Source: a virus. Taken from it: a DNA stretch of 20,981 nucleotides. The DNA lies in the IMG/VR virus record IMGVR_UViG_3300046048_000653, positions 1 to 20,981 of that record, one strand, 5' to 3'. Position numbers and translations under genes: made by a program. Of the stretch, positions 1 to 8,515 are shown in pieces. Each line of letters starts with the position of its first letter. Position 1 is the stretch's first letter. The notes below the pieces were generated by a model. The model searched no databases and was not told the DNA's origin. It worked only from the letters and a program-made list of their open reading frames with translations.

Positions 1-1191
1 AGTCAAGCACCCACCAGCGGAAATGTTTCTCCAGGTGGCTTGAGCTTTCCTATCAACCCTAACGATGCTAATAAACTATTGGCTGGACAAGTAAGTGCTA
101 AGGAAAAAGCTAAATATGAAGAACAAAGATTGAATAATTTAATAAAAGATATGCCAACTGATCTCAAGAAATTAGTTAATACATACAATAATACTAAATA
201 TGTTCAAGACAATATAGCAAAGGCAGCTAAATTGATTGAAGAGATTGGGCCAGGTGTAACTGGTTCAGCTCTATATAGTTACAAACATGGTCAAGCTGCG
301 AAAGCTGGCACTCCTGCTGCTTCAGTTCATGGTGCAATAGAATCTATCAATGCAGCTTTGGGCTTTGATAGAATGGGGCAATTAAGAGATCTAAGTGAAT
401 CTGGATCACTTGGCACTGGTGAACTGTCTATCCCTGAATTTGTTGCTTTGCAATCAAATATCAGGCAATTGAATCAATCAGAGAGTTGGCCACAACTTTA
501 TGAGAATTTAAGAGCAATTGAAGATAGTTATATTAAATACATTAAAGCTGCTGAGTTATATAATGCTGAAAAATATAGAGATCATCCTGAGCAATTAGAA
601 AAGTGGAAGAAATACAAAGAGGCACTTGCACTTCCTAATGATTTCTCAACTAGATTGAAATCTAAAGAAGAAATAGATCAACTTGTTAAAGACAAGAAAA
701 ATGAAGTTGCTCAATTTAGGGAAGAACACCCTGCCAACTGGTCTACCAAGATACTTGATTGGTTTGGCAGAGACCTGCCAGGATATGAAAACTGGGGAGT
801 CCATAATATTGAAAGAAGGGAAGCAGAACTTGGAGGAGCAGTAAGTGGAGCAATTGATAGGACATTAAAAGGAGCTGATGCAGCACTTCAAACATTAGAT
901 GAAGGAATGAAGGGAAGTACTGAAAGAATAGATAAAGAAATTTCTGGTAAAATGGAAGATCTTTGGAATCGTGTTCAAACAGGTAGCCTTAAATCTCATC
1001 TATCAGATAGAGTTATTGATAAATATAGAATAACAAGTAAAGAATTGAAAAGGGAAATTAAAAGGAAGCCCTTGGATGAACTCTTAGAATTATTGAATAG
1101 AGCGCCAAATGTAAGGCCACTCACATATGGTGAGAATCCAAGGGCTGTTGCTAAAGATGAATATTTACAACGGCAGAATGCTAATCAATAA
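1..1191 (+). CDS. Virion structural / DNA-ejection-type protein, C-terminal part (5' truncated)
   Basis: The reading frame is open from base 1 (S-Q-A-P-T-S-G...) to TAA at 1189-1191. It therefore continues upstream of the window; the TTG at 40 has no ribosome site and is probably not the start. About 396 residues are visible. The stretch at bases about 370-550, with MGQLRDLSESGSLG, then LSIPEFVALQ and an L..NL..I...Y tail, resembles the LREASKTGGALG-type motif of podovirus internal virion (ejection) proteins. The rest is charged, helical and rich in K and E, with no signal peptide or membrane segment. Its position at the end of a rightward operon, facing the replication genes, fits the last late gene. 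It overlaps the convergent ligase gene by 11 bp. The virion role rests on motif resemblance and context, not on a catalytic signature. Confidence 0.7.
   Translation, partial: SQAPTSGNVSPGGLSFPINPNDANKLLAGQVSAKEKAKYEEQRLNNLIKDMPTDLKKLVNTYNNTKYVQDNIAKAAKLIEEIGPGVTGSALYSYKHGQAAKAGTPAASVHGAIESINAALGFDRMGQLRDLSESGSLGTGELSIPEFVALQSNIRQLNQSESWPQLYENLRAIEDSYIKYIKAAELYNAEKYRDHPEQLEKWKKYKEALALPNDFSTRLKSKEEIDQLVKDKKNEVAQFREEHPANWSTKILDWFGRDLPGYENWGVHNIERREAELGGAVSGAIDRTLKGADAALQTLDEGMKGSTERIDKEISGKMEDLWNRVQTGSLKSHLSDRVIDKYRITSKELKREIKRKPLDELLELLNRAPNVRPLTYGENPRAVAKDEYLQRQNANQ
14..22 (+). repeat. CCAGCGGAA dispersed nonamer (first of nine exact copies)
   Basis: Exact copies start at 14, 3773, 6171, 18217 and 19486 on the plus strand and at 8155, 10950, 14660 and 17188 as the complement. 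The core CAGCGGAA also occurs at 1909 and 17814, and as complement at 5426, 16559 and 17147. Seven cores read in each direction. Confidence 0.85.
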
Positions 1192-2215
1192 GAGTACAAA
1201 TAGGGTGGAATGGTATGCCATCTTTAGTTAGATAAGCATACTCCACCCTTGCCATCTGCCCAATATATTCCTCCTTATTTTTCCATACCTCCTTTTTGTA
1301 TTCTATATTACCAGGTGCAGATACTTGGAAGGATTCTCCTTCTTTAGTAATACATCTAAGTATTCCCCAGCCATCTTTAGATTCTAATATTCCTGTGATA
1401 AGGAAATAATCATCCAGCCACTGCTTAACTTTTAATAGTGACTTACTTCTTTTACCAGCCTCATATCCTGGTCCATTTAGTCTAACCATTAAGCCTTCAT
1501 AACCAGAGCTTACTGACAATTCTAACATTTCTTTTATATTCCTATCTTCAATGTACCAAGTCTCTGCTACATCTGGTATATAATATGATTTAAGTGTTTT
1601 GAACCTCTCTTTGAAAGGAGCATCTGAAATCATATCATATGCTATATATTGAATCTTATTGGTATGCTCCTGTTTCCTTTTTATTAATGATACTATTTCT
1701 TGAAGTTTCAGATCATGATTGTATAATTCTCCATCAATAGTTGCACCAGTAGGTATATCTATTTTATCTAATATATGTTCAAGATTATTGAATTGTTTGC
1801 CATTCCTTGAGTATGCTATTAATTCACGTCCAGTATTATGAATTAGGCACCTGTTACCATCATATTTTAACTGGACCATTGCATTATCAAGTTGCCTATT
1901 CAACCGCACAGCGGAAAACTTTTGTGCTAGCATAGGTCGATACAATTTTAAATCATTTGTTCCTTTCTGTTCAATTGCATCATCTACAGAGTCCTTGTAC
2001 CCTTGTTGTTTTTTGATTCTAGCTCTGGATTCCATTTTCAGAATCATTTGAGCATCTAAGTCCCTTCCAGATTGATTTGTTTCAATGAAATCAATCTTTC
2101 TTTGCATTTCTCCGCCGAGCACTCCATGAGTGATCTCTAACTCTCCTGGTCCAGCAATTTCACACTGCCAGATTCTTGTCAGACCACCTGCATCTTTTTT
2201 ATACAATTTGATCAT
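1181..2215 (-). CDS. ATP-dependent DNA ligase
   Basis: This 344-aa protein seals nicks in DNA using ATP. The nucleotidyltransferase motifs are present in order: KYDGNR with the lysine to be adenylated at about residue 117, DGELY at 161-165, YIAYDM at 190-195, EGLMVR at 240-245 and LLKVKQW at 260-266, followed by a C-terminal OB-fold-like part. The first ~75 residues (with W..EI, ITHGVLGGE and a KKQQGY end) resemble the WGR-like N-terminal extension of many phage ligases. Its ATG overlaps the TGA of mazG by 4 bp (ATGA), so it is probably translationally coupled. It is the last gene of the leftward replication operon and ends tail to tail inside the late virion gene, with no terminator hairpin seen between them. 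Confidence 0.95.
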   Translation of the reverse strand: MIKLYKKDAGGLTRIWQCEIAGPGELEITHGVLGGEMQRKIDFIETNQSGRDLDAQMILKMESRARIKKQQGYKDSVDDAIEQKGTNDLKLYRPMLAQKFSAVRLNRQLDNAMVQLKYDGNRCLIHNTGRELIAYSRNGKQFNNLEHILDKIDIPTGATIDGELYNHDLKLQEIVSLIKRKQEHTNKIQYIAYDMISDAPFKERFKTLKSYYIPDVAETWYIEDRNIKEMLELSVSSGYEGLMVRLNGPGYEAGKRSKSLLKVKQWLDDYFLITGILESKDGWGILRCITKEGESFQVSAPGNIEYKKEVWKNKEEYIGQMARVEYAYLTKDGIPFHPICTLID

Positions 2216-2526
2216 CGGTTGTCTCCTTCTCCGTCAATGACATTCCGCAGTGCGCGGCTCGATAGCTTGTTTATATTATTCCTCATTACTTCTTCCATGT
2301 CTAAACCTAGCTCATCACAGCAGGCCGCCACCATCCATAATACGTCACCTAATTCTTTTTGCATATCATCTAGATCAAGATTAACAAATGCAGCTTCATC
2401 TCCAAATTTCCTAAGTGATTTCGCTATCTTCCCTGCTACTTCACCAGCCTCTTCCGCCAATCCAAGAAACGGATAATATCTAGATTTATAAATAGCAAAT
2501 TGGATTGCAGCTTCTTGATATGTCAT
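2212..2526 (-). CDS. mazG: MazG-like nucleotide pyrophosphohydrolase
   Basis: This 104-aa all-alpha protein belongs to the MazG/dUTPase-like NTP pyrophosphohydrolase group. These proteins hydrolyse (d)NTPs to monophosphates and, in phages, are thought to clean up or adjust the nucleotide pool. The metal-binding pattern is visible: GLAEEAGEVAGK at about residues 22-33, then KELGDVLW, and a closing NNINKL-S-R motif. The length matches single-domain phage MazG proteins. The start ATG overlaps the stop of the DNA polymerase gene (ATGA) and its own stop overlaps the ligase start in the same way, so all three are probably made from one message. Substrate preference cannot be told from sequence. Confidence 0.9.
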   Translation of the reverse strand: MTYQEAAIQFAIYKSRYYPFLGLAEEAGEVAGKIAKSLRKFGDEAAFVNLDLDDMQKELGDVLWMVAACCDELGLDMEEVMRNNINKLSSRALRNVIDGEGDNR

Positions 2527-5273
2527 ACATTTGTCCTAAAGTGTTTGTTAAGATTGACTATTTCATCGCATTTGATACGACGCCATTTTTCATTCTCGAT
2601 AGAACCTTTGATTAGGTACCAGTCAATGCCAACCCTCCCATTCTCTGTTATATCATGTCCTAGACGATCATAGTCATATCTGCTGATAGTGCAGCTAATA
2701 AGATCAGTGTCATCCTCAACTGTAAAGTTTAGATAGTTTTGGAATGTCTCTATCCTTTCTCCACCTCTCCTTTCTAAGAATACTTGTTCATTTAGATTCC
2801 TTGGGTTCCTGTCTAACAGACGGCCAATGAAGATAAAATTGCCAGCACCGTCTACGTCTTTGATATACATTGGTCGCATGATGCCATACTTCTCTGGCTT
2901 CTCATACATCTCTCCCCAATAGTGTTTAGCAGGGAATAGTATATCATATGGAGTCTTAGGATTAGTCAAATGCTTATAAAGAGATGGGGTGAGCTTGCCC
3001 TTCCCCCTTCTCATATTGAGCACTTGCTTAGCCTTCTCTGGTCCAATGCCTATTATATTTGATAGGCCACCAATAATCTTTTCTCCATCAGTACTCCAGC
3101 CAACATTTGATATATCAGGATCAACTGGGACATATTCAATGCCTTCATTAACTACTATATCCCTAAGATAACGAACCGTACTCTCAAAGTTTTCATTATG
3201 ATTAAGAACTGCTACTGAAAAGTGCAGTGGATAATTAGCTTTCAAATATGCAGTCCAGTAAGACACTAGCCCATAGCTGACTGCATGAGACTTATTGAAT
3301 GACCAGCTGCCACTTGAACTTATATCATTCCAAATAATATCTGGCTGCTCATATCCATTAGCTTTTGCACCTTCTATGAATCGTTCTCTATATCTACCAA
3401 AGAACTCATCACCTAGTGACTTAGATGCTGCCCTTCTCAGAGTACTGGTATCCTCCCATGAGAATCCGCCTATCTTCCTGGCGATCTCCATCATCTGTTC
3501 TTGATACACTACGATACCAAAAGTTTCTTCAGTTATCTCTCTGTGTATGTCTGAATGATATATAGCAGTCTTTTCTCCGTTCTTAGTCAGTATGTATCTA
3601 GCAGTACCTCCAGAGTTAAGAGCACCTGGTCTGGCCAGTGCTGTAATTGCAGCTATATCATAAAAGTTTTCTACTTTAATCTTTTTACAGATCATCTGTA
3701 GAGCCTGCCCCTCAAACTGGAAGATACCAGTCAGGCGGTGGCTATTGAGTAGCTCATATGTAGCAGCGTCGTCCAGCGGAATTTTGTACATAGCTTGCGG
3801 GGGCATGTTGATGGATTTACAACAATCCTCGATTATAGATAATGTTTTTAACCCAAGACAGTCTATTTTTAATAGATTCAATTCTTCTGCTGTTTTCTTG
3901 TCTAGCATTACAATATTGTCTCTATTGTTTACACTAGCATAAGTTGTCAGTGGTAGAGTGGATACCAGTATGCCAGCAGCATGTTTCCCTGCATGACTTG
4001 CGTGGTTCTCTATCTTTTCAACTATCCTCATATTAGGATACTGTTCAATAAACTTCTTACCAGCATCAGTGGTATTGAAAGTGTCTAGTATTTGCATCTG
4101 TGCTCTTGCATCACCAGATGATCTTTCAATAATTGATTGCTTTACGTCATCAGTCTCCCACGGCGGAATACCTAGTCCTTTGGCGAACTCCCCGATTGCT
4201 AGCTTTGGCTTAAAACGATTGATATTAGCCAGGCCACTGACATGATCATTACCATACGTATGCTTAATGTAATCAATGACTTTATGGCGCTCCCTATCGG
4301 GAAAATCCACATCAATATCAGGCAGGTCAAAACGGTTAACATCAATAAATCTCTCGAATATAAGTGAGTGTTGGATAGGGTCTACTTCAGTTATGTCCAA
4401 AAGATAGCATACTAGCGACCCAGCTGAAGAACCTCTAGCTGGTCCAACTAGCATTTCTTCTTTAGCTTTCTTTACTATGTGAGATACTATCAAGAAGTAA
4501 TCTATATAGTCCTTTTCTTTGATTAGTTCCAGCTCTCTTTCAAGTCGAGCCTTATATATAGAATCATCTAAATCAATTCCTTTTCTTTCAGCTCCTTCAA
4601 TGCACATCTGAAGTATATTATTATTATCAGATGCTTTGACCATCCCTGCTTTTGGTATCTCTATGTGATCACAATCATCTGCAATGCCTTTAGTGGCTTC
4701 ATATATATCTGTTGGTAGTGGTATATTATCGGTTATGTATTGCCGTCCAGATTTTGTGTTAAATCTATAGCTGTATCCATCACCTCTCTTACTTGATCCA
4801 GCCATGAGTTGATAAACTCCCCGGTCTTGTGGCTCCGGGTAATAGTTGTCATCAATAAATATATACCCTTCTCTGTATGAATCAGGGTGGTATACTTCTT
4901 CTGGTCTAATGATGAAAACACCTTCAATTTTATCAAGCTGGTCTTTGTATAGTCTAGGGAAATAGTAGAATTGATCCCATGCTGTGGTAACGAGTTTATA
5001 TAAGTTTGTAAGTCCCAGCTGGCTCCTGGCGATGAATACTGTATATTCATGACAAAGTCTCTGTTTAGAATTCCTTTCAATTACATGTAAACGAACTCCA
5101 TATAGTGGTTTGAATCCATGCTTCTTTGATAATTTCTGAAGCTCTACATGGCCATATGTATTGTTATTATCTGCTATGCCAACTACGCCGTCCCTGGCGT
5201 AATTTGAAACATAGCTCATAGGCATGAAACACTCTCTGAAAGAGTATTCAGTTCTAAGAGCAATATGTATCAT
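2523..5273 (-). CDS. dnaE: DNA polymerase III alpha subunit-like (C-family) replicative polymerase
   Basis: This is a 916-aa DnaE-type DNA polymerase, shorter than the ~1160 aa of E. coli DnaE. A PHP domain leads the protein, but its metal ligands look degraded (IHIALRTEYS where HxH is usual; IADNNN where TDH is usual), so it probably does not proofread. Polymerase motifs follow: GPARGSSAGS near residue 281, the catalytic PDIDVDF near 318, YQEQMM near 590 and NKSHAVSYGL near 661, then a C-terminal OB-fold-like region. The frame extends upstream to 5309, but ATG at 5273 is preferred: it follows GGAGG at about 10 nt and overlaps the exonuclease stop as ATGA. The adjacent DnaQ-like gene supplies the missing 3'-5' exonuclease. 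Confidence 0.95.
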   Translation of the reverse strand: MIHIALRTEYSFRECFMPMSYVSNYARDGVVGIADNNNTYGHVELQKLSKKHGFKPLYGVRLHVIERNSKQRLCHEYTVFIARSQLGLTNLYKLVTTAWDQFYYFPRLYKDQLDKIEGVFIIRPEEVYHPDSYREGYIFIDDNYYPEPQDRGVYQLMAGSSKRGDGYSYRFNTKSGRQYITDNIPLPTDIYEATKGIADDCDHIEIPKAGMVKASDNNNILQMCIEGAERKGIDLDDSIYKARLERELELIKEKDYIDYFLIVSHIVKKAKEEMLVGPARGSSAGSLVCYLLDITEVDPIQHSLIFERFIDVNRFDLPDIDVDFPDRERHKVIDYIKHTYGNDHVSGLANINRFKPKLAIGEFAKGLGIPPWETDDVKQSIIERSSGDARAQMQILDTFNTTDAGKKFIEQYPNMRIVEKIENHASHAGKHAAGILVSTLPLTTYASVNNRDNIVMLDKKTAEELNLLKIDCLGLKTLSIIEDCCKSINMPPQAMYKIPLDDAATYELLNSHRLTGIFQFEGQALQMICKKIKVENFYDIAAITALARPGALNSGGTARYILTKNGEKTAIYHSDIHREITEETFGIVVYQEQMMEIARKIGGFSWEDTSTLRRAASKSLGDEFFGRYRERFIEGAKANGYEQPDIIWNDISSSGSWSFNKSHAVSYGLVSYWTAYLKANYPLHFSVAVLNHNENFESTVRYLRDIVVNEGIEYVPVDPDISNVGWSTDGEKIIGGLSNIIGIGPEKAKQVLNMRRGKGKLTPSLYKHLTNPKTPYDILFPAKHYWGEMYEKPEKYGIMRPMYIKDVDGAGNFIFIGRLLDRNPRNLNEQVFLERRGGERIETFQNYLNFTVEDDTDLISCTISRYDYDRLGHDITENGRVGIDWYLIKGSIENEKWRRIKCDEIVNLNKHFRTNV

Positions 5274-5809
5274 ATAATATATCCCTCCTGGCATAGCCAC
5301 ATGAAGCATTCTTTGAGAGTTCTTACATCATCTTTAGCTCTGTGGTGTTTGGTTAGCGGTCTACCCGTTTTCAACTCATATAACTTTGCTAGGCCCAGTC
5401 GTTGCCCGTTGATCGGTATAGATGCTTCCGCTGTGCAGATGTGCGTATAAGGCCATGGGAACCTATACTCAAGCTCTAGCCTCTTAAGTTCATAGAGAAG
5501 CATTGACCTATCGAAGCCAAGGTTATGAGCCACCATTAATTCACTACCACAAAAGAATTTTGCTAAATCTTGTGCTATCTCTGCAAACATTGGGGCTTTT
5601 CTTAACGTCTGATCAGTGATACCGGTGATCTTAGTTATCTCTGGAGGTATAGGAATTGGTGGCTTCACTAGACTTTCAAACTCACCAATCTCATGTCCTT
5701 CAGAATCCATCTTTAGGCAATATATTTCAGTTATGTACGGTTGCTCTTTTAATTGAGCTAGCTCTGGTTTTATAAGACCTGTAGTTTCAGTATCTATTAA
5801 TATTATCAT
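5270..5809 (-). CDS. dnaQ: DnaQ-like 3'-5' exonuclease (proofreading subunit)
   Basis: This 179-aa DEDDh exonuclease has all three motifs: ExoI IDTETTG near the N terminus, ExoII AHNLGFDRSML, and ExoIII HHRAKDDV carrying the general-base histidine and final aspartate. It resembles the epsilon subunit of bacterial polymerase III and probably proofreads for the C-family polymerase encoded immediately downstream, to which it is coupled by an ATGA overlap. The longer frame to 5842 is rejected because ATG 5809 overlaps the methyltransferase stop by 4 bp, the same spacing used by its neighbours. No clamp-binding tail is obvious. A role in repair rather than replication is possible. Confidence 0.9.
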   Translation of the reverse strand: MIILIDTETTGLIKPELAQLKEQPYITEIYCLKMDSEGHEIGEFESLVKPPIPIPPEITKITGITDQTLRKAPMFAEIAQDLAKFFCGSELMVAHNLGFDRSMLLYELKRLELEYRFPWPYTHICTAEASIPINGQRLGLAKLYELKTGRPLTKHHRAKDDVRTLKECFMWLCQEGYII

Positions 5810-6309
5810 ATCATAGGTTTCCTTAATTGAGTTACTAAGCAAAGATTTTCAAGTCTATCCCCCATTATCATATTAGTTACTATTTCCATAAAAGGAACTT
5901 TGTGCTTTTCATAGTGTTCGTTACTGAACATATTTCTCCATACTTTTTCAGAGAAGAATCTCTTATGATCTGCATCAGCAAATGCCATAGAACCTATGTA
6001 ATATGGCACCACTATGTTGATATGACCTCCTGGTATAAGTACCCTTCTCATATCTATTATAAGAGGAACTATATTCTGAATATGCTCCAAAAAATGGTAG
6101 CAATGTATCTGAGCTATAGTTCTGGTAGGAAATGGAATGGCGTCTACTTCTGCATCCCAATCTGGCCACTCCAGCGGAATTGTGTGTTTTATTCCCTTGT
6201 GGCCAGGCCCCAAATTTAATACATGGTATACTTTAGGATCAAAGTCTGGAATGATATCATCATAGTTTCTTTCCATTCCAAAATTAAATAGTTCAATTAG
6301 TGTTTCCAT
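5806..6309 (-). CDS. Class I SAM-dependent methyltransferase-like protein
   Basis: This 167-aa protein has a small Rossmann methyltransferase core. HVLNLGPGHKG stands in place of the SAM-binding glycine loop, then an acidic segment at about residues 50-58 (WDAEVDAIPF), CYHFLEHI (the usual xxxxEH of Methyltransf_11-like proteins) and RRVLIPGGHINIVVPY, the typical LkPGG strand. The substrate is unknown; no DNA-methylase signature (DPPY or PC) is seen, so a small molecule, sugar or protein is as likely as DNA. ATG 6309 is chosen because GGAG lies 7 nt upstream; a TTG at 6315 is too close to it. It sits between DUF3310 and the exonuclease, overlapping both slightly. Confidence 0.75.
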   Translation of the reverse strand: METLIELFNFGMERNYDDIIPDFDPKVYHVLNLGPGHKGIKHTIPLEWPDWDAEVDAIPFPTRTIAQIHCYHFLEHIQNIVPLIIDMRRVLIPGGHINIVVPYYIGSMAFADADHKRFFSEKVWRNMFSNEHYEKHKVPFMEIVTNMIMGDRLENLCLVTQLRKPMI

Positions 6310-6556
6310 ATTCAAACTCCAATAATATATATAATAAATGAATTGCTTTTTCTATATCTTCTTGGCCACCTTTAAAATTATGTCTTGTTACATACTTAAT
6401 AACTGCTGATTCAATTGCCCCTAAATTATTTTTATAACAGTATTCAATTGGTTGAATCTTCAAGTCTTTGTAATGCGACCCTCCAACTTGCTTGTCCAGA
6501 GCACTTTGAACATGGCAGCCCTTCGTTTCTTTTGACGTTGTATGCTTTGTCGTCAT
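6293..6556 (-). CDS. DUF3310 family small phage protein
   Basis: The core (KQVGGSHYKDLKIQPIEY, then YVTRHNFKGGQEDIEKA) is the typical signature of DUF3310 proteins, common and uncharacterised in phages, sometimes called nucleotide kinase-like without proof. ATG 6556 gives 87 aa. The frame is open further upstream to 6667, but that part lies wholly inside the phosphatase gene and has no match to the family. Even with the shorter start it overlaps the phosphatase gene by 113 bp in another frame, unusually long for this operon. The ribosome site (GGGAG, about 13 nt upstream) is far from ideal, so the start is uncertain. Confidence 0.75.
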   Translation of the reverse strand: MTTKHTTSKETKGCHVQSALDKQVGGSHYKDLKIQPIEYCYKNNLGAIESAVIKYVTRHNFKGGQEDIEKAIHLLYILLEFEYGNTN

Positions 6557-6824
6557 AAAATTCTGCAAACTCCCTTCTTTTGACATTAGTAATATCGCAA
6601 TCTCCAATTCCTTGTCGTTCAAGCCACAAAGAAATTTTTGAATACTGGTCATCATAGTCAAGTCCACTTAATCTAGCAGTGAATATCCAAACAACATGAC
6701 CATCAGATATCCAGTTCTTAACTAATTGTACCATCTCAGGAATTGGCTCTCCTATTGCGCCATTCCTATCTTTTGGATCATAAATGGCTAGAGTGCCATC
6801 TAAATCTACAGCTATATGTTTCAT
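6444..6824 (-). CDS. HAD-superfamily phosphatase-like protein
   Basis: This 126-aa protein starts MKHIAVDLDGTL, the DxDGT nucleophile motif of haloacid dehalogenase phosphatases. It continues with WIFTARLSG (motif II threonine) and FYDDKA (motif IV acidic pair), the order found in small phage HAD proteins. In a gene neighbourhood with ThyX and MazG a deoxynucleotidase or nucleotide-related phosphatase is a reasonable guess, but substrate is not shown. The ATG overlaps the thyX stop by 4 bp. The last ~24 residues (with CSKC) extend beyond the normal HAD core and overlap the DUF3310 frame. Confidence 0.8.
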   Translation of the reverse strand: MKHIAVDLDGTLAIYDPKDRNGAIGEPIPEMVQLVKNWISDGHVVWIFTARLSGLDYDDQYSKISLWLERQGIGDCDITNVKRREFAEFYDDKAYNVKRNEGLPCSKCSGQASWRVALQRLEDSTN

Positions 6825-7546
6825 TTATAAATCCCAGGGTCTGCTTCATGTGTAGTGTTCTGCCACAAATGCTGAATTGCGTCCTTCTGTTTTATAGTTA
6901 CTTTTACAGTGTGCTCTTGTATTGGACAGCCTTTATAATTTTGGAATGCACATATCCCTGTTTTGGCGCACGCCACGCGGATCATCCTTTCAAATTCAGG
7001 GTATAGTAGGGTGACCTCCAGTTTCATTAACTTAAATACTTCTTGGTATTCACCAGCAGTTCTGAAGCATAGCCTAGTCTCTGCCATGTGAGCAATTTCT
7101 CTTAAACTTAATTGAGCTATTATAGATGTTTTTATAGCTGATGGTAATACTTTTCTTGCATCTTGTATGGCGTATCCTTTCGATAGTAACTCTGAGTAAT
7201 TATTCATACTTTCATTTAACATTATATCAATAAGAGGATCTTCATCAGAGCATTCCCTATCACTAGCATCTACAGCTCTGAGTGATTCTTGAGCGTAGCT
7301 TGCATTTCTGGTTCTGACAAGTTGGTGCGTAAAATTTCTACTAACACCTGAAATAAGAAAAGTAAAATTGACAAACTCAAAGCTAGACTGAATAGTATTA
7401 AACATATAATCCAGTTCTTTAAGTTTCTTATCATATGGCCATCGCTTAATTTCATTAATAGTATGCTCTCCCTGTAACCTAGTATTCTTTGTGAATATAA
7501 GTTTCTCAATTGCATCTTTGGTATAATCAATTATCTTTACTTCCAC
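6821..7546 (-). CDS. thyX: Flavin-dependent thymidylate synthase ThyX
   Basis: This 241-aa enzyme makes dTMP from dUMP with methylene-tetrahydrofolate, FAD and NADPH. The ThyX signature RHRx7S is present as RTRNASYAQES with following LR, at about residues 78-90, preceded by FTHQLVR. The length is typical. The start is GTG at 7546, 7 nt after AGAGGG, and lies inside the last codons of the upstream flavoprotein gene (10-bp overlap). The stop overlaps the HAD gene start (ATGA). It secures thymidine supply during phage replication and forms a nucleotide block with the HAD, DUF3310 and MazG genes. Confidence 0.95.
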   Translation of the reverse strand: MEVKIIDYTKDAIEKLIFTKNTRLQGEHTINEIKRWPYDKKLKELDYMFNTIQSSFEFVNFTFLISGVSRNFTHQLVRTRNASYAQESLRAVDASDRECSDEDPLIDIMLNESMNNYSELLSKGYAIQDARKVLPSAIKTSIIAQLSLREIAHMAETRLCFRTAGEYQEVFKLMKLEVTLLYPEFERMIRVACAKTGICAFQNYKGCPIQEHTVKVTIKQKDAIQHLWQNTTHEADPGIYK

Positions 7547-8448
7547 CTCATTGCCCTCTCATATGGAGTTAATTCAATCATGTCTCTAATAGTATACAAA
7601 TCTTTTAGTACATCATCTAATAGTACTGATGGCCTCCAACAAGCTACTCTACCAAGAGAGTATACATTGTGGATCTTAGTCATCTGAGATATAATTCTTT
7701 GTCGATATTCCTCATCAATCTTCACCATCTTTCCAATCTTTTGTTCATAGTTGGTAATTATAGATTCACCTATTTCCTTAATACCAAAAGAGTTTTTAAC
7801 TACTTCCAAGCTAGTTTCTGTAATTGGAACAATGCTCTCACATATTAGTTCATCACCTTCTATACTTGCTCTGTATATACTATCTTGTTCATCAGGATAA
7901 TATATAGTTTGATATACATCACATTTTGGAATTTTAAATCTATTTACAAAAATTGAATTAGAATTTGGTTCATAAAATTGTATTGGCTGATCCACCGGAA
8001 AAATTAACTGATTAACTTGCATTGGCAGAGTAGTTATAATTGAACGATCCAATTCAAATCTGTTAGTAAACTGACTGACATCAGACTCGATGAACATTCT
8101 TTCTGATACAGAATTAATCAGCCGGTCGTAAAAGTCTCTTGGTGCTATAAAGCGTTCCGCTGGGGAGATGTCTGCAATAGAACGATCATATAGACCACCT
8201 GTGACTTTCTGACTATATAAATTCATTACTTCTATATTAGGTGGGCAAAAGTAATCATTGCTATATATACCCTTGTATACTCTGACCTTCTTAAAAGGTA
8301 TGCCAGTTAATTTACTGATAGCATCTGAGCGGAATCTTAGCAAAGCTCTGTGTGGAACACTTTGGTTTTTCAAATCATATACTGCTTCTGCATTTGGAAA
8401 TATTTTTAGAGCTATAGCAGCAGTTAATCCATTTCCTAATATCAGCAT
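7537..8448 (-). CDS. FAD/NAD(P)-binding oxidoreductase-like flavoprotein
   Basis: This 303-aa protein opens with LILGNGLTAAIALKIFP, a GxGxxxA dinucleotide-binding loop after a beta strand, as in amine-oxidase-like FAD proteins. Near the C terminus NVYSLGRVACWRPSVLLDDV matches the strand-Gly-Arg pattern that closes the FAD site. The middle is divergent and I cannot name a substrate. Its tight 10-bp overlap with thyX suggests a linked role, perhaps flavin redox, folate or modified-nucleotide chemistry, but that is inference. AGGA lies 8 nt before the ATG. The gene follows directly after a terminator hairpin, so its expression probably depends on read-through or an unseen promoter. Confidence 0.65.
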   Translation of the reverse strand: MLILGNGLTAAIALKIFPNAEAVYDLKNQSVPHRALLRFRSDAISKLTGIPFKKVRVYKGIYSNDYFCPPNIEVMNLYSQKVTGGLYDRSIADISPAERFIAPRDFYDRLINSVSERMFIESDVSQFTNRFELDRSIITTLPMQVNQLIFPVDQPIQFYEPNSNSIFVNRFKIPKCDVYQTIYYPDEQDSIYRASIEGDELICESIVPITETSLEVVKNSFGIKEIGESIITNYEQKIGKMVKIDEEYRQRIISQMTKIHNVYSLGRVACWRPSVLLDDVLKDLYTIRDMIELTPYERAMRWK

Positions 8449-8469
8449 TTATCTAATCCTATAAATGAA

Positions 8470-8500
8470 AAAAGAGTGGCATTGTGAGTGCCACTCTGAT
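8470..8500 (-). terminator. Intrinsic terminator of the leftward 211-aa gene
   Basis: AGAGTGGCA (8473-8481) pairs perfectly with TGCCACTCT (8489-8497) around a 7-nt loop. On the minus strand the stem is followed by six T (A-run at 8468-8473). It lies 19 bp after the stop of the 211-aa gene and before the flavoprotein gene, so it may partly isolate the two. Confidence 0.85.
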
Positions 8501-8515
8501 TAGAGACCTAGATTA

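Noticed and set aside
5902-6219. 105-aa plus-strand frame
   Set aside because: It is antisense to the methyltransferase gene, with no ribosome site and no recognisable domain.
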